Positions 1-7,773 of a DNA stretch of 37,698 nt are shown piece by piece. Under the pieces are notes generated by a model. That model saw nothing but the letters and a program-made list of their open reading frames with translations, made no database searches and was not told where the DNA came from. How positions within the stretch are numbered: the stretch's first letter is position 1; every line of letters begins with the position of its first letter. The DNA is taken from positions 1-37,698 of the forward strand of contig JAICIE010000019.1 of assembly GCA_025924515.1 (NCBI GenBank), in the 5' to 3' direction. The translations under genes were made by a program, and so were the position numbers. The DNA comes from Jatrophihabitans sp. (lineage in GTDB: Bacteria; Actinomycetota; Actinomycetes; Mycobacteriales; Jatrophihabitantaceae).

Positions 1-56
1 CCCGGCCGGCCGCACGGCCGCAGGCAGCCGCGAACCCCTCCGGCCCTGGCGGCCTA

Positions 57-70
57 CCCTCCCGGGAGGG
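57..70. terminator. palindrome just past the marR stop
   Basis: A perfect 14-base palindrome (CCCTCCCGGGAGGG) lies 3 bases beyond the stop codon of the minus-strand MarR gene. Folded with a small loop it could act as a GC-rich terminator hairpin. There is no T tract, which is common in high-GC actinobacteria, so the role is inferred from position only. Confidence 0.3.
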
Positions 71-73
71 GGG

Positions 74-547
74 TCAGTCGGCCGTGGCGATGGAGGTCAG
101 GCAGGACTGCAGTGTCTTGCGGACGGTGCTCACCTGGCGCTCGGACATATCCCGCAGCATCTGCTCCTCGAGGGTGCTCACGCGCTTGCGGAACTTGCGC
201 AGCAGCGCCTTGCCGTCCGCGCTGAGCGACAGGACGAGCCGGCGGCGGTCGGACTCGTCGCGGTGGCGCTGGATGAGCCCCCGCTTCTCGAGCGCGACCA
301 CCATGTCCGCCATCGTCTGCGCCGTGACGAACGACTGCCGGGCCAGTTGCGCGGAGGTGAGATCGGGATACTGCTCGAGCGTCGTCAATGCCGTGTACTG
401 CAACGCGGTGAGCCCAACGGGCCGGAACAGGTCGTCCAGGCGGTCGCGGACGGCAAGCTCGACCTGCTTGATCAAATACAGCATGGTCGGCTCTGACGGC
501 GGCGGGGTCGTTGACACGCGGGTCGGGGCGGTTCGCGAGTTCGGCAC
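74..547 (-). CDS. MarR-family regulator, PcaV-like
   Basis: 157-residue winged-helix repressor of the MarR family. After a short disordered N-terminus, the dimerisation helix begins near residue 22 (LYLIKQVELAVRDRL), followed by the wHTH (SAQLARQSFVTAQTMADMV) and the wing (RDESDRRRLVLSL). The GTG at 547 is preceded by a good GAAGGA ribosome site five bases upstream; an internal ATG at 484 has none, so the longer form is chosen. It is divergent from pcaB-pcaL. In Streptomyces the MarR protein PcaV sits divergent to the pca operon and is released by protocatechuate. The same arrangement, and an arginine in the first helix (AVRDRL) where PcaV uses one for ligand binding, suggest the same job here. 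Family assignment is firm; the ligand is inference. Confidence 0.85.
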   Translation of the reverse strand: MPNSRTAPTRVSTTPPPSEPTMLYLIKQVELAVRDRLDDLFRPVGLTALQYTALTTLEQYPDLTSAQLARQSFVTAQTMADMVVALEKRGLIQRHRDESDRRRLVLSLSADGKALLRKFRKRVSTLEEQMLRDMSERQVSTVRKTLQSCLTSIATAD

Positions 548-685
548 GGGACGTCCTTCCCGGACTGACGGATAGGCGGGACACGGGACGAGCGTCCTCA
601 GTCTGCCAGCCCGAAGCTCAGGAGTGCGGATCTGTCATCAGGTTTCCTTTGTTTTGCCGCGTCCTCGGCCGCAACTAACAGGGAA

Positions 686-717
686 CCTGCCGACACGGCA
701 CCAGAAACACCGGCAGG
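686..717. promoter_or_regulatory. inverted repeat between marR and pcaB
   Basis: Seven-base arms CCTGCCG (686-692) and CGGCAGG (711-717) separated by 18 bases lie in the 269-base gap between the divergent marR and pcaB genes. The position fits an operator or leader hairpin for the pca genes. No experimental motif is matched, so this is only a candidate. The rest of the gap (548-816) shows no other gene. Confidence 0.25.
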
Positions 718-816
718 ACGGCGAGAATGCATTCCCGCGCCGGACTTCGCCCGGGCGAAGGCAAGGGCCCCAGGCGCCTCTACGGGCCGGAGGACGGGGT
801 CTGCGAGGCTGGCCGG

Positions 817-1965
817 GTGACGAGCGCCCTGTTCGACCCGCTGTTCGGCGCGACTGCGGTCGACGCCGCGATCGACGACCGGGCGTGGCTGTCGGCGCTG
901 TGTGAGGTCGAGACCGCGCTGGCACGGGCCTGCGCCCGCGCCGGCCTCGTCCCGCTCGCCGCGGCGCTCGAGGTCGGCGCCGCCGCCGACCAGCTCGGCC
1001 GGGGGGATCCCGCCGATCTCGGGCGCGAGGCGGTCGCCGGCGGCAACCCGGTCATCCCGCTGGCGCGCCGGCTGCGTGCGGCCGTGCGTACGGCGGCCGG
1101 CGACGACGCTGCTGCGGCCGTGCACCTCGGCGCCACCAGCCAGGACGTGCTGGACACCGCCGCGATGCTGCTCGCCTCCCGAGCGTGCGGCACCATCGGC
1201 GCTCAACTGCGCGACTGCGCCGACCGGGCGGCCGAGCTCGCCGCCGACCACCGCGACTCCCCGATGATCGCCCGGACGCTGCTGCAGCACGCGCTGCCGA
1301 CCACGTTCGGGGCGCTCGCCGCCGGCTGGGGCCGCGCCCTCGACCGCGCCACGCTCTATCTCGACAGCGTCCGGGCGAGCCTGCCGGTGCAGCTCGGCGG
1401 CGCTGCAGGCACCCGCGCGGCGTGGCATCCGCACGGGAGCGCGGTCGCGGCCGCGCTGGCCGACGAGCTCGGCCTGGCCGCCCCTGACGGCGTCTGGCAC
1501 ACCGACCGCTGGCCCGTCCTCGATCTCGCGGCCGGTCTGGGCTCCGCTGCGGCGGCAGTGGCCAAGTGCGCCACCGACATCGTCCTGCTGTCGCAGAGCG
1601 AGCTCGGCGAGGTCCGCGAGGATCAGCCCGGCGACTCCTCGGTGCTGCCACACAAGCGCAATCCCATCGCCGCGATCACCGCGCGCGCCGCCGCGGCACA
1701 GGCCCCCGGGCTGGCCGCCACCCTGCAGGCCGCGGCCGCACCGGAGCTGCAGCGCGGCGCCGGCCCGTGGCACGCCGAATGGCCGGCGCTCACCGCGCTG
1801 CTGAAGTACACCGGCGGCGCGGCCTCCCGACTACGCACCTCACTGAGCGGGCTGCACGTCGACCAGGAGGCGATGCGGCGGGCTCTCAGCGGCAGCGCGG
1901 ACCCGGCGGACGTGACCGCCGCCGCCCAGCAGGTGGACGAGTACCTGCACCGGCGGCGCACGTGA
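817..1965 (+). CDS. pcaB: 3-carboxy-cis,cis-muconate cycloisomerase
   Basis: About 382 residues of the fumarase/aspartase lyase superfamily. It cyclises 3-carboxy-cis,cis-muconate to 4-carboxymuconolactone in the protocatechuate branch of the beta-ketoadipate pathway (cytosolic). The start is placed at GTG 817 because the protein then begins TSALFDPLFG, the usual PcaB N-terminus; an upstream in-frame ATG at 727 would add 30 atypical residues. Visible family motifs are HLGATSQDVLDTA, with the substrate-binding TSQD segment, and the lyase signature SSVLPHKRNP that carries the catalytic serine loop. The stop overlaps the GTG of the next gene by four bases, so the two are translationally coupled. 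The protein is shorter than the roughly 450 residues of many homologues, mainly at the C-terminus. Confidence 0.88.
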   Translation: MTSALFDPLFGATAVDAAIDDRAWLSALCEVETALARACARAGLVPLAAALEVGAAADQLGRGDPADLGREAVAGGNPVIPLARRLRAAVRTAAGDDAAAAVHLGATSQDVLDTAAMLLASRACGTIGAQLRDCADRAAELAADHRDSPMIARTLLQHALPTTFGALAAGWGRALDRATLYLDSVRASLPVQLGGAAGTRAAWHPHGSAVAAALADELGLAAPDGVWHTDRWPVLDLAAGLGSAAAAVAKCATDIVLLSQSELGEVREDQPGDSSVLPHKRNPIAAITARAAAAQAPGLAATLQAAAAPELQRGAGPWHAEWPALTALLKYTGGAASRLRTSLSGLHVDQEAMRRALSGSADPADVTAAAQQVDEYLHRRRT

Positions 1966-3107
1966 CCGTGCGGCTGCGCTGGCGGGAGGACGGTCCCGCG
2001 GGAGCCCCGCCGCTCGTGCTGCTCGCCGGCCTGGGCTGCTCCACCCAGATGTGGGATCCCGTCGTCGGCCCGCTCGCAGAACACCATCGCGTCATCAGGG
2101 TCGACACCCGCGGCCACGGGGCTTCGCCACCGGCCCCGCCAGGAGACCGTCCCCGCATCCGGGACCTCGCCGAGGACGTCCTCGCCGTCCTCGACGAGCG
2201 GCGCCTGGAACGCGCCCACCTGGCCGGGGTCTCCCTCGGCGCGATGGTCGCCATGGAACTGGCCGCACACGCTCCGGCGCGCGTCGGCCGGCTGGGGCTT
2301 CTGTGCACGTCGGCGTACCTGCCGCCCGCACAGGCCTGGCTCGACCGGGCCGCGACCGTGCGAGCGCGTGGGATGGGCGCGGTCGCGGAGGCGGTCACCG
2401 CCCGCTGGGTGACCCCGGCGCTGGCGGATCGCGACCCGGGAACGGGGCACCGGCTGCGAGCGGTGTTCGCCACCGTCGACCCGGAGAGCTACGCCCAGTG
2501 CTGCGAGGCGATCGCCGCCATGGACCTGCGGGCGGACCTGTCGCGGATCGCCGCACCGACCCTGCTGATCGCCGGCGCGGAGGATAGCGCGACGCCGCCG
2601 GCGCACGCGGAGACGATCGCGGCCGCGATTCCCGGCGCGCGGGTCGAGGTGCTCTCCCCCGCAGCCCACCTGGCTGCGGTAGAGCAGCCGGCCCGGGTCG
2701 CCGCGCTGCTGCTCGGCCACTTCCGCGCGGCGGGCACCGCGGCTGCCGGCATGGCGACGCGGCGGGCCGTCCTGGGCGACGAACACGTGGCACGCGCGGT
2801 CACCGCAACGACGCCGCTGAGCGAGGCGTTCCAGGAGTTCATCACCCGCTACGCCTGGGGCGAGGTCTGGACCCGCGCCGGCCTGGCGCGCCGCGACCGC
2901 TCCATCGCGACGATCGCCGCGCTGGTGGCCATCGGCGCCGAAGACGAGCTGGCCCTGCACCTGCGCGCGGGCCTGCGCAACGGGCTGGCGAAAGAGGAGA
3001 TCGCGGAGGTGCTGCTGCACACCGCGATCTACGCCGGCCTGCCGCGGGCCAACCGGGCTTTTGCCATCGCCCAACAGGTTTTGGCCGAGGACGGCACGGA
3101 TTCCTGA
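1962..3107 (+). CDS. pcaL: fused enol-lactonase / 4-carboxymuconolactone decarboxylase
   Basis: 381-residue two-domain protein that carries out the two steps after PcaB: decarboxylation of 4-carboxymuconolactone and hydrolysis of 3-oxoadipate enol-lactone. Residues 1-255 are an alpha/beta hydrolase with nucleophile S91 in GVSLGAM, probable acid D208 (AGAEDSA) and base H236 (SPAAHL). Residues 264-381 are a carboxymuconolactone decarboxylase domain (FITRYAWGEVW ... RSIATIAALVAIG ... EVLLHTAIYAGLPRA). This PcaD-PcaC fusion is known from actinobacteria as PcaL. The GTG at 1962 overlaps the pcaB stop. The dioxygenase (pcaGH) and the later pcaIJF genes are not in the window, so they must lie left of it or elsewhere. 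Confidence 0.9.
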   Translation: MTVRLRWREDGPAGAPPLVLLAGLGCSTQMWDPVVGPLAEHHRVIRVDTRGHGASPPAPPGDRPRIRDLAEDVLAVLDERRLERAHLAGVSLGAMVAMELAAHAPARVGRLGLLCTSAYLPPAQAWLDRAATVRARGMGAVAEAVTARWVTPALADRDPGTGHRLRAVFATVDPESYAQCCEAIAAMDLRADLSRIAAPTLLIAGAEDSATPPAHAETIAAAIPGARVEVLSPAAHLAAVEQPARVAALLLGHFRAAGTAAAGMATRRAVLGDEHVARAVTATTPLSEAFQEFITRYAWGEVWTRAGLARRDRSIATIAALVAIGAEDELALHLRAGLRNGLAKEEIAEVLLHTAIYAGLPRANRAFAIAQQVLAEDGTDS

Positions 3108-3144
3108 CCAATCGAGCACCTGATCGTCGTGCCACCATGGCCGG

Positions 3145-4080
3145 GTGTACGAGATCGCCCCGAAGGTGCAAGGTTGGATCGACCACGACATGCCGGTGAC
3201 CGTGGCGATGGTCGTGGAGACCACAGGGTTCAGCAACCGCGACCCGGCCGCGGCGGCTGCGGCGACGCCGGGGCAGACCCCCGTCGGCGCGCTACTGGGC
3301 GCCGCGGCGACCGAGTCGGTGCGCCAGCTGCTCGCCGACCCGACGCCGAGGGTGGCCGAACTCCTGGTGTCCGATCAGGACGCCGCGGCCGCGGGCCTGG
3401 CGTGCGGTGGCCTCGCGCGCGTGCTGGTCACCGGATCCGTGCCGCCCCACCTGTGGCGCCGCCTGCTCGACCGTGAGCCGGTCCGCCTGGTCACCCCGCT
3501 CGCCGCGGACGGCACCGTGGGCCGGACCCGGCTGGCCCGTGCCGTCGACAGTCCGGAGCCGGACCTGCCGCAGCGGCTGCGCCGCGGCGTATCGCAGACG
3601 GTCCGGACACCGGACGCCGTGGTCACCGTCCTGTGGCCCGCACCGCGGGTCGTCGTCGTCGGCTCGGGAGCGATACCGGACGCGATCGCGGCGCAGGCCC
3701 GACTGCTCGGCTGGGCGCCGGACGTCGTGACCGACGCGGCTGCCGCGGAGGCCGCCATCGCTGCCCTCTCCGGCGCCGACGGGGTCGTCGTGACCAGTCA
3801 CGACCGGTCGCTCGACGGGCCGGGCCTGGCTGCCGCGCTGAAGAGCCGCGCGGGATATGTCGGCGCCCTCGGCTCTCGCCGCACGCAGCAGGAGCGCCGG
3901 GGCTGGTTGGCCGAGCGCGGGATCACCGACCTGTCCGCCGTCCACGGACCCGCCGGACTCGACCTGGGCGGCAGCACACCGGCCGAGATCGCGCTGGCGA
4001 TCGCCGCGGAGATGCTGGCGACCCGGTCCGGTGCGTCGGCTCGGTCGCTGCGCGACCGGGCCGGCTCGACCCACGGCTGA
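3145..4080 (+). CDS. XdhC/CoxI-family molybdenum cofactor protein
   Basis: 311 residues. The N-terminal XdhC_CoxI domain (about 1-85, with TPVGALLG and a CGG segment near residue 91) is followed by a C-terminal Rossmann-like XdhC_C domain (about 165-295: RVVVVGSGAI, VVVTSHDRSLDG, GYVGALGSRRTQQERR). XdhC proteins bind and sulfurate the molybdenum cofactor and insert it into xanthine dehydrogenase or CO dehydrogenase-type enzymes. The start is GTG 3145, 37 bases after pcaL. Its neighbours downstream are a Mop-domain regulator and modABC, so the region is a molybdenum locus, yet no molybdoenzyme subunit gene is in the window. The last 20 residues are low-complexity and probably a tail. Confidence 0.82.
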   Translation: MYEIAPKVQGWIDHDMPVTVAMVVETTGFSNRDPAAAAAATPGQTPVGALLGAAATESVRQLLADPTPRVAELLVSDQDAAAAGLACGGLARVLVTGSVPPHLWRRLLDREPVRLVTPLAADGTVGRTRLARAVDSPEPDLPQRLRRGVSQTVRTPDAVVTVLWPAPRVVVVGSGAIPDAIAAQARLLGWAPDVVTDAAAAEAAIAALSGADGVVVTSHDRSLDGPGLAAALKSRAGYVGALGSRRTQQERRGWLAERGITDLSAVHGPAGLDLGGSTPAEIALAIAAEMLATRSGASARSLRDRAGSTHG

Positions 4081-4159
4081 TCCGCAATCGCGGGAGGCTC
4101 GGCGGACGAAGCGCCGCAGATCTCGAAAGCGCGAGGGTCCGCCATGGCGCAACTGCGGC

Positions 4160-4165
4160 TAGAGT
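4160..4165 (+). promoter_or_regulatory. -10 element of a probable leaderless promoter
   Basis: TAGAGT matches the actinobacterial -10 pattern TAnnnT. It ends seven bases before the GTG at 4173, so transcription would start on or next to the start codon, giving a leaderless mRNA. No convincing -35 is visible. An in-frame GTG at 4164 overlaps this hexamer and is the alternative start. Confidence 0.4.
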
Positions 4166-4172
4166 GACGCTC

Positions 4173-4598
4173 GTGCCCAGCTTCCGGATCTCCGAAGCGG
4201 CGTCGCTGCTCGGGGTGAGCGACGACACCCTGCGTCGCTGGGCCGAGGCCGGGCGGGTCCCGCTCGGCACCGAAGCAGGCCGCCGAGTCATCGCCGGGGC
4301 CGACCTCGCTCGCCTGGCCGAGGAGCTGGCAGCCCAGGCCGAACGTCCCGAGCCGCGCCGGGTGGTCGCCCAATCGGCGCGAAACCAGTTCCTCGGCCTG
4401 GTGACCCGCGTGCTGCGCGACACCGTGATGGCCCAGGTCGACATCCAGGCCGGGCCGCATCGGGTCGTGTCGCTGATGAGCCGCGAGGCGGCGGACGCGC
4501 TCGCGCTGGAGCCCGGAATGATCGCCGTCGCGTCGGTGAAGGCGACCTCCGTCGTCGTCGAGGTTCCCGAGTCCCGCCCCGGCCGTCCGGTCCAGTGA
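4173..4598 (+). CDS. HTH-Mop (TOBE) molybdate-sensing regulator
   Basis: About 141 residues. Residues 1-55 form a MerR/excisionase-type helix-turn-helix (FRISEAASLLGVSDDTLRRWAEAGRVP, GRRVIAGADLARLAEEL). Residues 70-138 form a single Mop/TOBE domain (SARNQFLGLV at its start, then SLMSREAADALALEPG and SVKATSVVVEVP), the fold that binds molybdate or tungstate. This arrangement is common next to actinobacterial mod operons and differs from E. coli ModE, which has a different HTH and two Mop domains. With modA starting 16 bases later, it probably controls modABC in response to cellular molybdate. Binding sites and direction of control are not known from sequence. Confidence 0.83.
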   Translation: MPSFRISEAASLLGVSDDTLRRWAEAGRVPLGTEAGRRVIAGADLARLAEELAAQAERPEPRRVVAQSARNQFLGLVTRVLRDTVMAQVDIQAGPHRVVSLMSREAADALALEPGMIAVASVKATSVVVEVPESRPGRPVQ

Positions 4599-4614
4599 TC
4601 ACCGAGGAACCCTG

Positions 4615-5418
4615 ATGCTGCTCCGCCCACTGCCGAGCGTCGCGGTTGTCCTCGCCGCCGCGGCCCTGACCGCCTGTGCCTCGTCCTCCGGTGCCGGCGG
4701 CGGCGGCGCGCCCGGGGCGAGCAGCGCGGCCGGCAGGGGCGAATTCTCAGGGGATCTGACGGTCTTCGCCGCGTCCTCGCTCACCGAGGCGTTCGGGACG
4801 ATCGCCGCCCGATTCGAGGCCCGGCACCCGGGCACGACGGTCCGGTTCGACTTCGACGCCAGCTCCACCCTCGCCGAACAGATCACCCAAGGAGCCCCGG
4901 CCGACGTCTTCGCATCGGCCTCGGCGAAGAACATGCAGCAGGTGACCCAGGCCGAGGACGCGGCCACACCGACCGACTTCGCGAAGAACACCCTCGAGAT
5001 CGCGGTGCCGCCGAACAATCCCGGCTCGATCACGAAGGTCGCCGATCTGGCCAGGCGCGGCGTGAAGGTCGCCGTGTGCCAACCACAGGTTCCCTGCGGC
5101 GCAATCGCCCAGCAGGTCTTCACCAACGCCGGCATCACCGTGCGGCCGGCCACGGTCGAGGCCGATGTCAAGTCGACCCTGGCGAAGGTGGAGCTCGGGG
5201 AAGTCGATGCCGGCGTGGTCTACGTGACCGACGTCCGCGCCTCGGCCGGCAAGGTCGGCGCCGTGCCAATCCCGGCGTCGGTGAACGCGGCGACGACCTA
5301 TCCCATCGCGCGGCTCACGCACAGCGCCAACCCGGCCGCAGCCAAGGCCTTCGTCGAGTACGTCCTCTCACCGGCCGGACGCAAGGTCCTCACCGGCGAC
5401 GGCTTCCTGGCCCCCTGA
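4615..5418 (+). CDS. modA: molybdate ABC transporter, substrate-binding lipoprotein
   Basis: 267 residues. An N-terminal lipoprotein signal (LLRPLPSVAVVLAAAALTAC) places the lipid-anchored cysteine at residue 21, followed by a Ser/Gly/Ala-rich linker. The mature part is a periplasmic-binding type II fold with the ModA signatures LTVFAASSLTEAFG, FDASSTLAEQI and GAPADVFASAS, and the C-terminal domain EVDAGVVYVTDV. It captures molybdate outside the membrane and delivers it to ModB. The GAGGA ribosome site lies just upstream of the ATG. It is the first of three transporter genes, 6 bases before modB. Sulfate or tungstate binding is possible but less likely given the Mop regulator. Confidence 0.93.
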   Translation: MLLRPLPSVAVVLAAAALTACASSSGAGGGGAPGASSAAGRGEFSGDLTVFAASSLTEAFGTIAARFEARHPGTTVRFDFDASSTLAEQITQGAPADVFASASAKNMQQVTQAEDAATPTDFAKNTLEIAVPPNNPGSITKVADLARRGVKVAVCQPQVPCGAIAQQVFTNAGITVRPATVEADVKSTLAKVELGEVDAGVVYVTDVRASAGKVGAVPIPASVNAATTYPIARLTHSANPAAAKAFVEYVLSPAGRKVLTGDGFLAP

Positions 5419-5424
5419 CGGCCC

Positions 5425-6249
5425 GTGGCGACCGACGCGGCTCGACAGCGGCGCACCGGCGGCCACGGGGCCCCGGCCGTTCTCGGGATCCCGGCCCTCG
5501 TCGCCGTCGCCCTCCTCCTGCTTCCTCTTGTGGCGGTCGTCGTCCGCGCCCCCTGGCGAGGCCTCGGGCGGATCCTCAGCGACCAGCAGGCGCTCGAGGC
5601 GCTGCGGGTGTCGCTGCTCACCGCGACCTCGGCGACCGTGCTCTCGATCCTTCTCGGCGTGCCGCTGGCCTGGGTGCTGGCGCGGGTGCCCCTGCGCGGC
5701 GTGGCCGTGTTGAGGGCGCTGCTCACCCTGCCGCTGGTGCTGCCCCCGGTGGTGGCCGGGGTCGCTCTTCTGCTGGCGCTGGGACGCAGCGGGATCCTCG
5801 GGCGGCTGCTGCTGCACTCGTTCGGGTTCGGATTGCCGTTCACGACGCCCGGCGTCGTGGTCGCAGAGACCTTCGTCTCGATGCCGTTCCTCGTCCTCAC
5901 TGTGGAAGGGGCGCTGCGGTCGAGTGACGCGGGGCTGGAAGAGGCGGCCGCGACCCTGGGCGCCTCCCGGCTGACGGTGTTCCGGCGGGTGACGCTCCCG
6001 CTGGCGGCGCCGTCCGTCCTCGCCGGGTCGGTGCTGTGCTGGGCGCGCGCGCTCGGGGAGTTCGGCGCGACGATCACCTTCGCCGGCAGCGTTCCGGGCG
6101 TGACGCAGACCATGCCCATCTACGTCTACTTCGCCATGCAGAACGATCCGGAGGTCGGGGTGGCGCTGTCGCTGCTCATGGTCGCCCTCGCCGTGCTGGT
6201 GCTCGGCCTGCTGCGTGACCGGTGGCTGCGGGCTCCGGGACGGCGGTGA
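5425..6249 (+). CDS. modB: molybdate ABC transporter, permease
   Basis: 274 residues with about five or six hydrophobic helices (for example PALVAVALLLLPLVAVVV, LLTLPLVLPPVVAGVALLLAL and the C-terminal VALSLLMVALAVLVLGLL). The cytoplasmic EAA loop that docks on the ATPase is visible (EEAAATLGASRLTVFRRVTLPLAAP). It forms the membrane channel for molybdate in a dimer. The start is GTG 5425, directly after modA. Its stop overlaps the likely modC start by four bases. Confidence 0.93.
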   Translation: MATDAARQRRTGGHGAPAVLGIPALVAVALLLLPLVAVVVRAPWRGLGRILSDQQALEALRVSLLTATSATVLSILLGVPLAWVLARVPLRGVAVLRALLTLPLVLPPVVAGVALLLALGRSGILGRLLLHSFGFGLPFTTPGVVVAETFVSMPFLVLTVEGALRSSDAGLEEAAATLGASRLTVFRRVTLPLAAPSVLAGSVLCWARALGEFGATITFAGSVPGVTQTMPIYVYFAMQNDPEVGVALSLLMVALAVLVLGLLRDRWLRAPGRR

Positions 6250-7322
6250 CCGCAGCCGCCGGGAACGGACTGCGGGTGCGCGGCCGGGTGCAGCGCGGCA
6301 GCTTCGACCTCGATCTCGATCTCACCGTGCGCCCGGGCGAGGTCGTCGCGGTCCTCGGCCCGAACGGCGCAGGGAAGTCGACCCTGCTGCGCACAGTGGC
6401 CGGGCTCACCCCGCTGTCGCACGGCACCGTCGAGGTCGACGGCCTGGTCGTCGACGACGGCGGCGCGGCCTTCCTGCCGCCCGAGCACCGGGCCGTGTCG
6501 CTCGTGTTCCAGGACTACCGGCTGTTCCCCCACCTGACCGTCCGGGAGAACGTCGCCTTCGGGCCGCGCAGCGCCGGAGTCGGCCGCGCGGCCGCGCGCG
6601 CGATGGCGGACGAGTGGCTCGGCCGGCTGCACCTGGCCGAGCTCGCCGCCCGCCGCCCCGCGCAGCTGTCCGGCGGGCAGGCCCAGCGGGTGGCGCTCGC
6701 CCGGGCGCTGGCGGCCGGGCCGCGGGTACTGCTGCTGGACGAGCCGCTGGCCGCCCTCGACGCCCGGACCGGCGCGCAGGTGCGCGGCGAACTGCGCCGA
6801 CATCTTCGCGCCTTCGACGGCGCGACGGTGCTCGTCACCCACGATCCGCTGGAGGCGCTGGTGCTGGCCGACCGGCTGCTGGTGCTCGAGCGCGGCCGGG
6901 CCGTGCAGGAAGGGGTGCCGCAGGACGTGGCGCGGCGGCCGGCGACCGAGTACGTGGCCCGGCTGATGGGGCTGAACCTGTACTCGGGCTCCGGTTCGGC
7001 CGACGGCCGGGTGGTGCTCGACCGCGGCGGCGAGCTGGTCGCGGCGGCCGGAACAGGCGGCGCACGCGTCCTCGTCGCGGTTCGCCCGGCCGCGATCACG
7101 TTGCACGCCGCCCGGCCGTCCGGCAGCCCGCGTAACGTCTGGCCCGGCCGGATAGCCGGGATGGAGCTGCTGGCCGACCGGGTGCGGGTCGACGTGGCAG
7201 GCGCACCGGCCGCCCTCGTCGACATCACCGCGGACGCGGTGGCCGAGCTCGGCCTGGTGGAGGGAGCGTCGGTGTGGCTCGCGGCGAAGGCGACGGATCT
7301 CGACGTCTATCCCGCTCCTTGA
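6246..7322 (+). CDS. modC: molybdate ABC transporter, ATPase
   Basis: About 358 residues. Walker A is GPNGAGKST, the signature is LSGGQAQRVALARAL, Walker B is VLLLDEPLAALD, followed by the switch histidine (LVTHDPLEAL). The C-terminal third carries a Mop/TOBE domain (RNVWPGRIAGMELLADRVRV, then GASVWLAAKATDLDVYP) that in ModC senses molybdate and can trans-inhibit transport. The GTG at 6246 overlaps the modB stop (GTGA) and is preferred to a GTG at 6222 inside modB. The stop overlaps a possible TTG start of the next gene. Confidence 0.92.
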   Translation: MTAAAGNGLRVRGRVQRGSFDLDLDLTVRPGEVVAVLGPNGAGKSTLLRTVAGLTPLSHGTVEVDGLVVDDGGAAFLPPEHRAVSLVFQDYRLFPHLTVRENVAFGPRSAGVGRAAARAMADEWLGRLHLAELAARRPAQLSGGQAQRVALARALAAGPRVLLLDEPLAALDARTGAQVRGELRRHLRAFDGATVLVTHDPLEALVLADRLLVLERGRAVQEGVPQDVARRPATEYVARLMGLNLYSGSGSADGRVVLDRGGELVAAAGTGGARVLVAVRPAAITLHAARPSGSPRNVWPGRIAGMELLADRVRVDVAGAPAALVDITADAVAELGLVEGASVWLAAKATDLDVYPAP

Positions 7323-7723
7323 CCGCGGTCCGCAGCGGCCGGCTGGTCGCAGCGGCGCCGCCGGCGGCATTGTTCGCCGCGCTCGCCGGAGCGGTCGCCG
7401 CGGCTCCGCGCGATCGGCCGGACCGCACGGTCGAGGACGCGGTGCACCGGTTCGTGCTGCGCCATCCGGTCGTTGCCGATGCCGCCCGGGTGCTCACCTA
7501 CCTCGGCAACACCGCGGTGCTGGCGATGGTGCTGGCCGCGGGCAGCGCGGCGCGGCGGCTCGTGCACGCCGGCGCCGCCGTCCTCGTGCTGGTCGTGTGC
7601 GCCACCCGGGTCGTCCTGGGCGTGCACTGGGCCAGCGACGTGCTCGGCGGGATGCTGTTGTCCGCGACTCTGCTGACCGTCGCTTCCGCGCTGGGCCCGC
7701 GCGGTCCGACACCCTCGTCGTAG
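7319..7723 (+). CDS. PAP2-like membrane protein lacking catalytic motifs 1 and 2
   Basis: About 134 residues (149 if started at GTG 7274 inside modC). The N-terminal hydrophobic helix (AAAPPAALFAALAGAVAAA), the segment TYLGNTAVLAMVLAAG and the C-terminal TRVVLGVHWASDVLGG are those of type-2 phosphatidic acid phosphatases, and the last matches catalytic motif 3 (SR...H...D). Motif 1 (K...RP) and motif 2 (PSGH), which normally lie in the 50-60 residues between the second and third of these, are absent: the text passes straight from one helix to the motif-3 helix. This looks like an in-frame internal deletion, so phosphatase activity is doubtful. The start is uncertain; TTG 7319 overlaps the modC stop. 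Confidence 0.6.
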   Translation: MTAVRSGRLVAAAPPAALFAALAGAVAAAPRDRPDRTVEDAVHRFVLRHPVVADAARVLTYLGNTAVLAMVLAAGSAARRLVHAGAAVLVLVVCATRVVLGVHWASDVLGGMLLSATLLTVASALGPRGPTPSS

Positions 7724-7773
7724 CCTCGTTCGGCGCGCCACGGGCACCCGACGGGGAACGGCCGGGCGGTGCG

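Noticed and set aside
1623-3236. 537-codon minus-strand open frame opposite pcaL
   Set aside because: Shadow of pcaB/pcaL, with no recognisable domain.
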